Source of the DNA: Chitinophaga sp. 180180018-3 | Lineage (GTDB): Bacteria; Bacteroidota; Bacteroidia; Chitinophagales; Chitinophagaceae | DNA: 64,000 nt | Direction of reading: 5' to 3' | NCBI RefSeq assembly: GCF_037893185.1 | Contig: NZ_CP140772.1 | Span: forward strand, 868,001 to 932,000 | Shown here: one piece after another, positions 46,054 to 54,453 of the stretch | Numbering within the stretch: the stretch's first letter is position 1 | Layout: each line of letters opens with the position of its first letter | The notes under the pieces: generated by a model | Seen by the model: the letters and a program-made list of their open reading frames with translations, nothing else | What the model was told of the DNA's origin: nothing | Databases searched by the model: none | Translations under genes and position numbers: made by a program

Positions 46054-46204
46054 CGAAATATATAAGTTCCGAAAAGTTCACCATAGAAAGAAAGACCCAT
46101 TTATGATCTTTGTAACCTGATTTCTGAGCACTATACACACAGGTATCTGGGTAGGATAACATATGTGGGCTGTAATGATGCAGAAGTCCTTAAGATGATT
46201 GATT

Positions 46205-46248
46205 AATGGATAATTGTGATTTTGTATAAAATTCAATTATCCATTTTT
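46205..46248 (+). terminator. Terminator of the dextran locus
   Basis: A perfect 12-bp stem AATGGATAATTG (46205-46216) / CAATTATCCATT (46234-46245) is followed by a run of five T (46244-46248). It lies about 150 bp after the last gene. Nothing else is evident in 46054-46319 apart from this and the unmarked promoter of the next gene. Confidence 0.7.
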
Positions 46249-46319
46249 CTGTCTTGTAAGCATTAAAGATACACCTGCTGTTGATACACACATAAACAGT
46301 TATTCTAAACTTTAATGAT

Positions 46320-47693
46320 ATGAATCCATTCCAACCCGTTTTCGATAAACAAAAAGAGTTTTTCTATACAGATACCACCAAAGGATATGAGTGGCGGATG
46401 CAGCAGTTGAATAACATGGAAGCATTGCTGAAGGAAAACCAGGATGCATTTTGTGAGGCCCTGAAAACAGATTTTGGTAAGCCGCCCTTCGAACAGTTAT
46501 TTGAAATCACGGTGCCTTTGGGCGTGATAAAATACTATAAAGAAAATCTGGAAAAGCTGATGGCGCCGGAACCGGTGGAGATCCCGAAAGGGTTGGAAGA
46601 AACCGGAAACAGGGGCGTTATCTATAAAGAACCTTACGGTGTTACGCTGGTGATTGGTCCTTTCAATGCACCGGTGCTGCTGTTGCTGGATCCTGCCATT
46701 GCAGCACTGGCAGCGGGGAATACGGTGATCCTGAAACCGGCCAATACAACCCCCGCTGTAGCCGGTCTTTTTGAAAAACTGATCCCGCAGTATTTCCAGC
46801 CCGAGGCCGTCAGCGCGGTAGTAGGAGGGCGTGAGCAGATCACCGCCCTGCTGGAATTGCCGTTCGATTTCATCTTCTTTACCGGCAGCTCCGGTGTAGG
46901 CAAAGTGGTGATGCGGGCAGCTGCGGAAAACCTGACACCGGTGGTGCTGGAACTGGGCGGCCAGAATCCTACGGTGGTCGACGAAACAGCCAACCTCGAT
47001 ATTGCTGTTGACCGTATCGCCTGGGGCCACAACGCCATTTCAGGGCAATGGTGCATAGCGCCCGGCTATGTGTATGTACACGAAAGCATCGCCGCTGAAT
47101 TCATCGAAAAGCTAAAGGCCTCTATCCGGAAAATGTATGGCGACGATCCGCAGCAAAGCCCCGATCTGGCCCGAATGATCAGTGAACACGATGCAGAACG
47201 CGTTGCCTCTTACATCATCCCCGGGAAAGTAGTGATCGGCGGCCGTTACGATGTAAAAGCCCGGTATGTGGAGCCTACTGTATTGTATCCAAGCTCCTGG
47301 GACGATCCGGCATTACAGCAGGAAATTTTCGGCCCCGTACTGCCGGTGATGGTGTACACCGATCTGAAGGAAATTGCCACCATCATCAAACGTAAACCTA
47401 AATCACTCGCAGCTTATATCTTCAGCAAGAAAAAGGAAAACATCGACTACTTCCTCAACGCAGTTTCCTTCGGCGGCGGCTGCGTCAACCAAACCAACCT
47501 GCATTGCTGGATCGATAGCCTCCCTTTCGGCGGTGTCGGCTATTCCGGCATGGGCAAGTACTACGGAAAAGCCGGCTTCGATGCCCTCAGCAATACCAAA
47601 GCGATGCTCATAGGAAACCCCGACCTGGAGCTGGATGTATTTCCGCCATATGCAGGTAAGGATATTGCCAAAAACCTCAGTATATTCGGGTAG
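46320..47693 (+). CDS. Class-3-type aldehyde dehydrogenase
   Basis: A 457-residue ALDH of the class-3/YwdH type that oxidises medium- to long-chain or aromatic aldehydes. E211 (VLELGGQNP) and C245 (SGQWCIAPGYVYV) are the catalytic pair; the FFTGSSGVGK turn binds the cofactor; the C-terminal CVNQTNLHCWIDSLPFGGVGYSGMG is characteristic. The absence of an N-terminal arm and the C-terminal hydrophilic tail indicate a soluble enzyme. It is separated by 36 bp from the channel gene downstream and may be co-transcribed with it; no functional link is evident. Confidence 0.9.
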   Translation: MNPFQPVFDKQKEFFYTDTTKGYEWRMQQLNNMEALLKENQDAFCEALKTDFGKPPFEQLFEITVPLGVIKYYKENLEKLMAPEPVEIPKGLEETGNRGVIYKEPYGVTLVIGPFNAPVLLLLDPAIAALAAGNTVILKPANTTPAVAGLFEKLIPQYFQPEAVSAVVGGREQITALLELPFDFIFFTGSSGVGKVVMRAAAENLTPVVLELGGQNPTVVDETANLDIAVDRIAWGHNAISGQWCIAPGYVYVHESIAAEFIEKLKASIRKMYGDDPQQSPDLARMISEHDAERVASYIIPGKVVIGGRYDVKARYVEPTVLYPSSWDDPALQQEIFGPVLPVMVYTDLKEIATIIKRKPKSLAAYIFSKKKENIDYFLNAVSFGGGCVNQTNLHCWIDSLPFGGVGYSGMGKYYGKAGFDALSNTKAMLIGNPDLELDVFPPYAGKDIAKNLSIFG

Positions 47694-47729
47694 TTACTCT
47701 TCCCAACAATTAAACTAAAAAAACTAACC

Positions 47730-48398
47730 TTGAGAAACGGAATCCTGAAAAAATTCGAGCAAAGAAAATATGAGCTATTACTGTTTGCCCTGATACAGCA
47801 CTTATTCATCAGTATCTTCCTGACAGACCTGGATTTTTATACCCGTGTGATCTGGCCACTGAATATGTTGCTGCTGGGACTGGGCAGCGTTTTTGCTTTT
47901 TCCGATGGCCTGAAATGGAAACACTGGTTACGGAATGCTTTGTTTGTGATGGTGCTGGCATTACCGATCGGGATTCCTTTTTTTGGAAAGAATCCTAACT
48001 ATTTTCAACTCCTGAATATTGCATATGTGGTGTATTTTTCCTTCATTTTTATGGAGGTGCTCCGGTTTCTCGTGAAACCTGGCTATATCAACACAGATAT
48101 TATTTCAGCCGCCGCCTGCGGATACTTTTTGCTGATAGAGATCTCCGTGTTTCTGTTGCAGTGCTTCGAGTACCAGCACCGGGATGCCTTCAAAGGCATG
48201 GATGCGTCTTCTCCGGCGGCGATCTTTACCGACCTGGTCTATTTTTGTTCCATTACTTTCACCAGTATCGGCTTTGGAGATATTACCCCGGCTACGCACG
48301 TCACCAAACTCATCACCTCTTTTATCGGCATCGCTGGCCAGTTTTACACCGTTATCCTGGTGGGTATCCTGATCAGTAAATTTTCATCAAAAGATTGA
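47730..48398 (+). CDS. Potassium-channel-like membrane protein (one selectivity filter)
   Basis: A 222-residue membrane protein with about six hydrophobic segments. It contains one pore loop with TSIGFGD at residues 178-184, the potassium selectivity filter, between a helix (LLIEISVFLLQCFEY) and a final helix (LITSFIGIAGQFYTVILVGILIS). It thus has the two-helix pore preceded by a four-helix N-terminal part without obvious voltage-sensor arginines. The start codon is TTG; no good ATG lies before the first helix. The bestrophin gene follows after 4 bp, so the two are surely co-transcribed. Confidence 0.8.
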   Translation: MRNGILKKFEQRKYELLLFALIQHLFISIFLTDLDFYTRVIWPLNMLLLGLGSVFAFSDGLKWKHWLRNALFVMVLALPIGIPFFGKNPNYFQLLNIAYVVYFSFIFMEVLRFLVKPGYINTDIISAAACGYFLLIEISVFLLQCFEYQHRDAFKGMDASSPAAIFTDLVYFCSITFTSIGFGDITPATHVTKLITSFIGIAGQFYTVILVGILISKFSSKD

Positions 48399-48402
48399 TC
48401 AT

Positions 48403-49419
48403 ATGAATATCTCTACGCATTATAAGCTGAATCATTTTATTCCGTGGACGAGAACGAAGATCTATAAAATGTTGCTGCTGAGCGTAGTGCCTACCTTGCT
48501 GTACAGCTTCTTCGGATGGAAATGGCTGGCCATCCCCTGGGTGCCTGTGGCGCTCCTCGGCACTGCAGCTGCTTTCATCTCCGGGTTTAAAAATACGCAA
48601 ACGTACAACCGCCTGTGGGAAGCGCGACAGGTATACGGTGCTATTATCAATAGCAGCCGGAGTTTTGGCGTGATGGTCCGGGATTTTATCAGGAGCAACG
48701 ACAAATACTACGAAACAGCCGTACACCAACAAATCATCTATCGTCACTTTGCCTGGCTTACCGCCCTGCGTTTTCAGCTGAGGGAAATTAAAAGCTGGGA
48801 AAACGTAAAAACAAAGAGCTATAACAGGGAATACCAGGTTTACTACAAAGTACCGGAATGGGAAAGCTCCCTCGATGAAGAGCTGCTACCATTTCTGCCC
48901 GAAGCGGAACGGACGTATATCTTATCCACAAAAAACAGGGCCACCCAGATCCTGGCAGCGCAATCGGCTCAGCTGAAGCAGCTGAATCAGGAAGGGGCGA
49001 TAGCAGATTTCAATTATGTGGCACTGGAAAATCAGCTGAAAGACCTGTACGATCAACAGGGAAAGTGCGAGCGGCTTAAAAATTTTCCGTACCCGCGGCA
49101 GTTTTCCAGCATCAACCTCTATTTTACAAATGCCCTTTGCTTTTTGCTGCCGCTCGGCTTCATCGGCGAGTTTTCTAAACTGACCGACAAATTCGGGGAA
49201 TATATTGTATGGCTGACCATTCCGTTCAGTGTGCTGCTGGGATGGGTTTTCCTGGTACTGGAGCAGATAGGGGAATCCACGGAAAATCCTTTTGAAGGCG
49301 GAGCCAACGACATACCCGTCACACAGATCAGCAGGAATATAGAAATAGACCTGCGGGAGATGTTGGGTGAAAAAGACCTGCCTGAGGCTATCAAACCCGT
49401 CCATGATATTGTAATGTAG
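48403..49419 (+). CDS. Bestrophin-family anion channel
   Basis: A 338-residue bestrophin homologue (RFP-TM/UPF0187). Recognisable blocks are IPWVPVALLGTAAAFISGFKNTQTYNRLWEARQVYGAIINSSRSF (first helices and conserved RLWEAR), YPRQFSSINLYFTNALCFLLPLGFIGEF (pore-lining helix) and EQIGESTENPFEGGANDIPVTQISRNIEIDLREMLG at the C-terminus, which carries the conserved ENPF. Bacterial bestrophins form pentameric channels and some family members conduct bicarbonate. It lies between a K+-channel-like gene and an LCIB-type carbonic anhydrase gene (17 bp downstream), which favours a bicarbonate-related function. Confidence 0.93.
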   Translation: MNISTHYKLNHFIPWTRTKIYKMLLLSVVPTLLYSFFGWKWLAIPWVPVALLGTAAAFISGFKNTQTYNRLWEARQVYGAIINSSRSFGVMVRDFIRSNDKYYETAVHQQIIYRHFAWLTALRFQLREIKSWENVKTKSYNREYQVYYKVPEWESSLDEELLPFLPEAERTYILSTKNRATQILAAQSAQLKQLNQEGAIADFNYVALENQLKDLYDQQGKCERLKNFPYPRQFSSINLYFTNALCFLLPLGFIGEFSKLTDKFGEYIVWLTIPFSVLLGWVFLVLEQIGESTENPFEGGANDIPVTQISRNIEIDLREMLGEKDLPEAIKPVHDIVM

Positions 49420-49435
49420 CAAAAAAATAAACTTT

Positions 49436-50176
49436 ATGACTACGCACCTGGAAGCCGTAAGAAAATGGTATCCCAAGGCACTGACATCAGTGGAAACCAT
49501 TGACCGGTTGTTGGATACCATCGAAAAATACCTGGGGCTGAAGCCAGCCCGGCTGATGCATGCCGACAGCATGTGTTGCGACGATGTAAACGCGATCCAG
49601 TACCCCCCACGGGCATACGAAATGCTTGGCCCGTTTAAAATGGGCGGACTGGATGGCTACCCTTTCGCTGGCCTGACAGGGATGAGCGCCTTTGCACATC
49701 ATGTTCCGGAAGACGGGGCCGTAATGGCTTTCTATGCCCCGCATATCGGCATCACCCGGGAAGGGGTGATCGGAGAAATCAGCCGGATAGGGCAGCATCA
49801 TAACTCCGCCTGTTGCGGCGCACTGAAAGGCGCCCTGGGGAAACTGCTCAGCAACCAGATCGTGGAAAGTAACATTACTCCGCTCGATTATCAGATGAAT
49901 ATCATCGAACAGATACTGTTGCATAATAAGGAACGGATAATGAAAGCCCCAAATACAGTGTATGAAGCCACTGAAGTGATGTATGAAGCCATCGACGAAA
50001 GGATGGAAGTATTGGTCAGCCAAACCAGTTATCCCTGTAAATACGTTATCCTGGTGGGCGCCGTTTTTGTAAATGGCGATAGAGATATGGGCTCCTTCTG
50101 CGAATACAGGAAGTTCGATTATATTAACCTCGAAACAAACGAGCGGAAAAGCCTGATGAAAGAATATTATCTCTAA
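49436..50176 (+). CDS. LCIB/C-type carbonic anhydrase (beta-CA-like fold)
   Basis: A 246-residue soluble protein matching the limiting-CO2-inducible protein B/C family (PF18599-like). Candidate zinc ligands and active-site residues are C47/C48 with D49/D50 (DSMCCDDVN), H88/H89 (AFAHHVPEDG), R108 and C126/C127 (HHNSACCGALKG); MAFYAPHIGIT is also typical. LCIB proteins interconvert CO2 and bicarbonate in algal carbon-concentrating systems, and several bacterial members are known from genomes. Here it directly follows a bestrophin gene, and a 13-bp hairpin ends the unit at 50219. Activity is inferred; some LCIB proteins show none in vitro. Confidence 0.87.
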   Translation: MTTHLEAVRKWYPKALTSVETIDRLLDTIEKYLGLKPARLMHADSMCCDDVNAIQYPPRAYEMLGPFKMGGLDGYPFAGLTGMSAFAHHVPEDGAVMAFYAPHIGITREGVIGEISRIGQHHNSACCGALKGALGKLLSNQIVESNITPLDYQMNIIEQILLHNKERIMKAPNTVYEATEVMYEAIDERMEVLVSQTSYPCKYVILVGAVFVNGDRDMGSFCEYRKFDYINLETNERKSLMKEYYL

Positions 50177-50185
50177 AAATTACCC

Positions 50186-50219
50186 GTTACAGCCGGGGAA
50201 TTAAGTCCCCGGCTGTAAC
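50186..50219 (+). terminator. Strong hairpin ending the channel/bestrophin/LCIB unit
   Basis: A perfect 13-bp stem GTTACAGCCGGGG (50186-50198) / CCCCGGCTGTAAC (50207-50219) with loop AATTAAGT, 9 bp after the LCIB stop. There is no T-run directly after it, so termination may need Rho, or the hairpin may protect the mRNA end. Confidence 0.6.
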
Positions 50220-50227
50220 CTCCTGTG

Positions 50228-50283
50228 CCCCTGTTTGCCCTTTTTACCCCAAATTCCCCCACTTTCATCCCATTTTGCCCCCC
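50228..50283. promoter_or_regulatory. Array of six regularly spaced C-tracts upstream of a sensor kinase gene
   Basis: Tracts of 3-6 C start at 50228, 50238, 50247, 50256, 50269 and 50278, mostly 9-10 nt apart and often preceded by TTTG or TTTA (TTTGCCC, TTTACCCC, TTTTGCCCCCC). The other strand has six G-tracts with loops of 5-8 nt. It lies 46-101 bp before the kinase ATG at 50329. It may be a repeated regulator site or a G-quadruplex/i-motif. Confidence 0.45.
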
Positions 50284-50328
50284 TGGCTCCGCTACAATCC
50301 CTATTATTGCCCTAAATACATCGCTCGT

Positions 50329-51840
50329 ATGAATCAATTCAGGAAAATTGAGTTTGGCATCGTCACTGGTATTTACCTGTTACTGATGTTTTCCCTGGTG
50401 TACCCCAGTATCGCTTACAACGTTTTTGATCTGCAACGCATCTATGGGCATAAGTTCGCGGAATATAACCAGGTGTTCGATTACTATCTGCATTTTCTAT
50501 TGCCCTATACTGGCAGCGTTACACTGGTGTACATTTCTTTTCTGCTGGTGAATTTTGTAATCGTGCCCGTTTTCCTGGAGAAAGATAAATGGGTAGTGGG
50601 CGTATTACTACTATGTCCGATACTGCTCTTTTATTTCCTGATGATGATGGTAGCCGCCTCTTATTACAACGGATACCTGTTCGGGGTATACAGTACTGTT
50701 AGAGGGGCACATATGCATTTTGTCAAATCAGCTTTTTTTACCACCATTTTTTCATCCCTGTTGTACGTGGTCTATTACTATGTCAGGAAAGCGATGATCA
50801 GCTCGATATTCCCCCGCTTTAACCGCGATATGGCATTCCGGGAAATGATGACAGAGATCTTCTGGGCTTCAGGGGTATTTGTAGCATTGTTTTGCCTGTC
50901 CTTTAGTGATTCCAGAGACCTCGGATTAATGGTGTTCTTTTTCGGCCCAACCATGATTGGGGTGTTTTTCATACTCCGGTATCGTGTTTTCCCTGATTTT
51001 TTCAATACACATCATAATAAAACAATATTAATCCGGGATATTGCGTTTACTATCCTGGGTTGCAATATCCTGTTGGCTTTAATTTGCCGGGCGATAGCGC
51101 ACAGGGATGGCGGATGGATAACAGCGCTCGGTATGGTCGGGATCGTGGTTTCAACAGGGATAGTATTACCGGTTTCCTGGTTTTTATACAAATCCCGCCA
51201 GAAACAAACTGCTACGGTAGTTACCCTGAAAAAGGCATTAGGCCATTCAGCCGCTAACCTCGATTTTTTACGCTCACAGATCAACCCGCATTTTTTATTC
51301 AATGCGCTTAATACGCTGTATGGTACTGCTTTACAGGAAGAGGCAGCCCGGACCAGCGAAGGTATTCAGAAGCTGGGCGACATGATGAGGTTCATGCTGC
51401 ATGATAATCATCTCGAAAAAATACCACTGGATAAGGAAGTAGCATACCTGCAAAATTATATCGCCCTGCAACGTTTAAGAGTATTATCTTCACCGGACAT
51501 ACTGATAGAAATAAATATAGACGAAAGCCAGTGCCAGCATGAAATAGCGCCGATGTTGCTTATCCCTTTTGTTGAAAATGCATTTAAGCATGGTATTAGT
51601 TTAAGGCAACGTTCCCGTATCGTGATTTCATTAAGCTGCACGCCGGATCAGATCTTTTTCGATGTATACAACAGCGTACATCCCCGCCCGGAGAACGATC
51701 CCGAGCGGGAAGGCATGGGAATCGGTTTGAGCAATGTAAAAGAACGCCTTGCCCTCCTGTATCCCAACCGTCATGAGCTCAGTATCAGGCAAACCGCTAC
51801 CGAGTTTTTTGTGCACCTGACAATTGATGTTAATAAATAG
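50329..51840 (+). CDS. LytS-type sensor histidine kinase (His_kinase family)
   Basis: About 503 residues: eight or so hydrophobic segments in the N-terminal 310 residues (IEFGIVTGIYLLLMFSLVYPSI onwards), then the His_kinase domain with the phospho-acceptor in LDFLRSQINPHFLFNALNTLY near residue 319. The ATPase part has PMLLIPFVENAFKHGI and GMGIGLSNVKERLALLYP. The partner LytTR regulator is two genes downstream with a DUF4407 gene in between. ATG 50329 (MNQFRKIEFG) is chosen over the longer start at 50275, which would translate part of a C-tract array. Confidence 0.92.
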   Translation: MNQFRKIEFGIVTGIYLLLMFSLVYPSIAYNVFDLQRIYGHKFAEYNQVFDYYLHFLLPYTGSVTLVYISFLLVNFVIVPVFLEKDKWVVGVLLLCPILLFYFLMMMVAASYYNGYLFGVYSTVRGAHMHFVKSAFFTTIFSSLLYVVYYYVRKAMISSIFPRFNRDMAFREMMTEIFWASGVFVALFCLSFSDSRDLGLMVFFFGPTMIGVFFILRYRVFPDFFNTHHNKTILIRDIAFTILGCNILLALICRAIAHRDGGWITALGMVGIVVSTGIVLPVSWFLYKSRQKQTATVVTLKKALGHSAANLDFLRSQINPHFLFNALNTLYGTALQEEAARTSEGIQKLGDMMRFMLHDNHLEKIPLDKEVAYLQNYIALQRLRVLSSPDILIEINIDESQCQHEIAPMLLIPFVENAFKHGISLRQRSRIVISLSCTPDQIFFDVYNSVHPRPENDPEREGMGIGLSNVKERLALLYPNRHELSIRQTATEFFVHLTIDVNK

Positions 51841-51844
51841 TAAG

Positions 51845-53029
51845 ATGAAAAAGGAAGAAGTACCCGTTGCCGCACCCGATGGAATGACCCGCTTTCTATG
51901 GTGGCTGGCTGCCGCTGATACAGATATTCTGAAAGAATGCCGCACCGAAAAGGAACGATACCGCATTATCGGTATTTCCGTGATGGTTACCTGGATGTTT
52001 GCTACCCTCGCCTGGGGATATTTTTTCTCTACTATTATCAACGACGATATGATAGTAGTGGGCCTGGCACTCTTTTTTGGTTTTGCCATCCTCTCGATCG
52101 ACAGAACCCTCATCGCTGCCATGTCCAGGAACAACGGTAACATGAAAGTGATGCCCGTGATTTTTCGCCTTGTATTGGCCATTACAATAGGCTTGTTTAT
52201 TTCTCAGCCTGTAGTATTAATGTTGTTTAAGAAAGACATCGATGCCCAGCTGGAACTTAGCAAACAAACAAAGCTGGATAACTATCGTGCCCAGCTGGTG
52301 AAGCTGAACGCCGGACAGGTGAATGGTTTGCAGCAATCGCTCAATGAAGGAAAACTAAAGATCGCCCGTAAGGAAGCGGATCTCAAAGTGTATAAAGACA
52401 ACTACATCAAAGAAACCGATGGTACCGGCGGTTCAGGAAGGATCGGCGAATCGGCCATCGCCCGCGTGAAGAAAGCTGAATACCTCAAAACCGATGAGGA
52501 GCTGCAGGCAATGAAAAGGGAATGGGATCCCAAAGCACAGGAGCTGGAAGCCAAGCTGGCGCAGATGCATACCGCCGACAGCCTGAAGGAAACGGTGTAT
52601 GTAGGCACACTCACCAATGGATTCCTCGCCCAGATAGAAGCATTGAATGAACTGACAGAAACCCATCCGCCGGTAAAACAACGTTACCGGCTCATCGTTT
52701 TTATCATCACGCTGATAGAAGTAATGCCCCTGCTCAGTAAAATACTGATGCCCAAAGGTGAGTACGATGAAAAGCTGGCTGCCGCTACTGCACAGGGAGT
52801 GGCTGCTGCAAAACTTGAAACCGAAACAGGGAAAGAACTGCTGGAGCATTATCAGTCGGCAGGCTTGAAGGCAGACAAGGAAATGGTGGATCATATCTTT
52901 GAAACCACCGCCGATATACGCCGTGAACAAGCCGATGCACTTGTAAAAGACTGGCGCAGCCGCGAAGATGGACAGTTTCAGCATCTCTGGCAACAGGCCC
53001 GGAAATTGTTGCTGGGAAAAATAAGTTAA
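51845..53029 (+). CDS. DUF4407 membrane protein between kinase and regulator
   Basis: About 394 residues. The N-terminus FLWWLAAADTDILKEC is the DUF4407 hallmark. Three to four transmembrane helices follow (IIGISVMVTWMFATLAWGYFF; MIVVGLALFFGFAILSI; VIFRLVLAITIGLFISQPVVLML; later LIVFIITLIEVMPLLSKIL), with a long charged coiled segment between helices 3 and 4 (about 140-270). DUF4407 proteins have no assigned function. The start at 51845 lies 4 bp after the kinase stop; a longer frame from 51824 overlaps it. The placement inside a kinase-regulator operon suggests a signalling partner. Confidence 0.85.
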   Translation: MKKEEVPVAAPDGMTRFLWWLAAADTDILKECRTEKERYRIIGISVMVTWMFATLAWGYFFSTIINDDMIVVGLALFFGFAILSIDRTLIAAMSRNNGNMKVMPVIFRLVLAITIGLFISQPVVLMLFKKDIDAQLELSKQTKLDNYRAQLVKLNAGQVNGLQQSLNEGKLKIARKEADLKVYKDNYIKETDGTGGSGRIGESAIARVKKAEYLKTDEELQAMKREWDPKAQELEAKLAQMHTADSLKETVYVGTLTNGFLAQIEALNELTETHPPVKQRYRLIVFIITLIEVMPLLSKILMPKGEYDEKLAAATAQGVAAAKLETETGKELLEHYQSAGLKADKEMVDHIFETTADIRREQADALVKDWRSREDGQFQHLWQQARKLLLGKIS

Positions 53030-53061
53030 TCCCTATCTTGCTGATAGCTAAAAATAGCCAA

Positions 53062-53775
53062 ATGAAGATGACTGCTATTGCGATTGATGATGAACCGGTG
53101 GCCCTGGCTGTTATTAAAAATCATGCTGCCAAGGTACCTTTTCTTGAAATGAAAGGCTTTTTTACCAACGCTTTTGATGCGATCGATTTTTTAAGCAAAG
53201 AAAAAGTAGACCTGCTTTTCCTCGATATAAAAATGCCCGATATTTCCGGCCTCGATTTCCTGTCGAGCCTGCCGCATCCGCCCATGACCGTTTTTACCAC
53301 CGCCTATTCCGAACATGCCGTTAAAAGCTTCGAGCTGGATGCGATCGATTATCTGCTGAAACCTTTTTCGCTGATCCGTTTCATGAAAGCATGTAATAAG
53401 GCTAACAACCTGCTGCAATTGAAACAGCAGAACAATGCAGGAGCCGGTGTAGTGGTGAAAGAACAGCCGGAATATATATTCGTGAAAAGTGGCTATGAGC
53501 AATTCCGCGTGGTACTGGAGGAAATTCTCTACCTGGAAAGCGCGGGTAACTATGTGAACTTCATTCTGGCCGATCGTAAACTGATCTCACGCCTTTCCAT
53601 GCAGGAAGCAGTTGACCTGCTGCCAACCGGCGCGTTTACCAGGGTACACCGCTCTTATATTGTAGCAAATAATAAAATTGAACGGGCCGATCGTAACTCC
53701 CTTTACATCAGAAATATTCCTATTCCTATCGGAGCTGCCTATGCGCCGGCAATAGAACGGATCTTTAATTTGTAA
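53062..53775 (+). CDS. LytTR-family response regulator
   Basis: About 237 residues: a receiver domain (TAIAIDDEPVALAVIKNHA; phospho-acceptor Asp in LLFLDIKMPDISG; TAYSEHAVKSFELDAIDYLLKP), then a LytTR DNA-binding domain (YIFVKSGYEQFRVVLEEILYLESAGNYVNFIL ... GAFTRVHRSYIVANNKIERADRNSLYI). ATG 53062 is preferred to an upstream TTG at 53038. It is the likely output of the LytS-type kinase at 50329-51840, 32 bp after the DUF4407 gene. Targets may include its own operon. Confidence 0.93.
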   Translation: MKMTAIAIDDEPVALAVIKNHAAKVPFLEMKGFFTNAFDAIDFLSKEKVDLLFLDIKMPDISGLDFLSSLPHPPMTVFTTAYSEHAVKSFELDAIDYLLKPFSLIRFMKACNKANNLLQLKQQNNAGAGVVVKEQPEYIFVKSGYEQFRVVLEEILYLESAGNYVNFILADRKLISRLSMQEAVDLLPTGAFTRVHRSYIVANNKIERADRNSLYIRNIPIPIGAAYAPAIERIFNL

Positions 53776-53785
53776 GCATAATTTT

Positions 53786-53816
53786 TTTGTAAAATCGACC
53801 AATTGGTTTAATTTTC
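53786..53816 (+). promoter_or_regulatory. tetR promoter with operator in the spacer
   Basis: TTTG (53786-53789), 19-nt spacer, TAATTTTC (53809-53816, one mismatch to TAnnTTTG). The spacer contains GACCAATTGGTTTA (53797-53810) with the perfect palindrome ACCAATTGGT. A repressor bound there would block the promoter, indicating autoregulation by the TetR protein encoded at 53824. Confidence 0.6.
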
Positions 53817-53823
53817 CTTTTGC

Positions 53824-54414
53824 ATGGGAAAAGCTGAAAAAACACGACAGTTTATCATCGAAAAAGCCGCACCTATTTTCAACCGGCAGGGAGTGGCGGG
53901 TACCTCCATCAACGATATATTAGAGGCTACCAAACTGGCTAAGGGTGGGGTGTACGGGAATTTTTCCTCCAAAGAGGAGATCGTAATGGAGGTGTTCGAT
54001 TATATCGCTGAACAGGAAAAACAACGCCTGAGGATGGTGACGGCAACCGCTAATACTTCCGCAGGCAAATTTGAAGCGTTGTTTGATTTCTATGCTGCCT
54101 ATCCTTCGCAGAAAGTGGTGCCCGGCGGCTGCCCAATGCTGAACTTCGGCGTAGAGGCGGATGATACGAATCCCGGTCTGAAGAAGAAAGTAGGAGAGCT
54201 GGTACTGTACTTCGAATCGCGTATTGCAGCAATGGTACAATACGGAAAGGATAAAGGCGAATTCAGGCTGGATTGGGACGAGAAGAAGTTTGCCGTGAAG
54301 ATGTTCACCATGCTGGAAGGCGCTATTTTGGTGAGCGGCGTACTGGGGCATAACAGGCAGATGCTGGTGGTAGTGGATGCCCTGAGAGAAGAAATGAGAC
54401 AAAATATGCGCTGA
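53824..54414 (+). CDS. TetR/AcrR-family transcriptional repressor
   Basis: A 196-residue regulator. The N-terminal helix-turn-helix is classic: TRQFIIEKAAPIFNRQGVAGTSINDILEATKLAKGGVYGNFSSKEEIVMEVFDYI. The ligand-binding half contains GGCPMLNFGVEADDTNPGLKKKVGELV, typical of TetR_C members that sense small hydrophobic or electrophilic compounds. An operator-like palindrome lies in its promoter and a close copy lies just before the alpha/beta hydrolase gene, so it probably represses both. Confidence 0.93.
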   Translation: MGKAEKTRQFIIEKAAPIFNRQGVAGTSINDILEATKLAKGGVYGNFSSKEEIVMEVFDYIAEQEKQRLRMVTATANTSAGKFEALFDFYAAYPSQKVVPGGCPMLNFGVEADDTNPGLKKKVGELVLYFESRIAAMVQYGKDKGEFRLDWDEKKFAVKMFTMLEGAILVSGVLGHNRQMLVVVDALREEMRQNMR

Positions 54415-54433
54415 ATTTTTATTTGCTAAAAAA

Positions 54434-54449
54434 TAAACCAATCGGTCTA
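54434..54449 (+). promoter_or_regulatory. Second TetR operator-like site, before the hydrolase gene
   Basis: TAAACCAATCGGTCTA. Its reverse complement contains GACCGATTGGTTTA, which differs at one position from GACCAATTGGTTTA in the tetR promoter. It ends 4 bp before the ATG of the alpha/beta hydrolase; a TTTG box lies at 54422-54425. Confidence 0.6.
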
Positions 54450-54453
54450 AAAT

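Noticed and set aside
46320..50176. Functional link of the aldehyde dehydrogenase to the channel/bestrophin/LCIB genes
   Set aside because: Only a 36-bp gap supports it; no shared chemistry is evident, so it is treated as a possible passenger.
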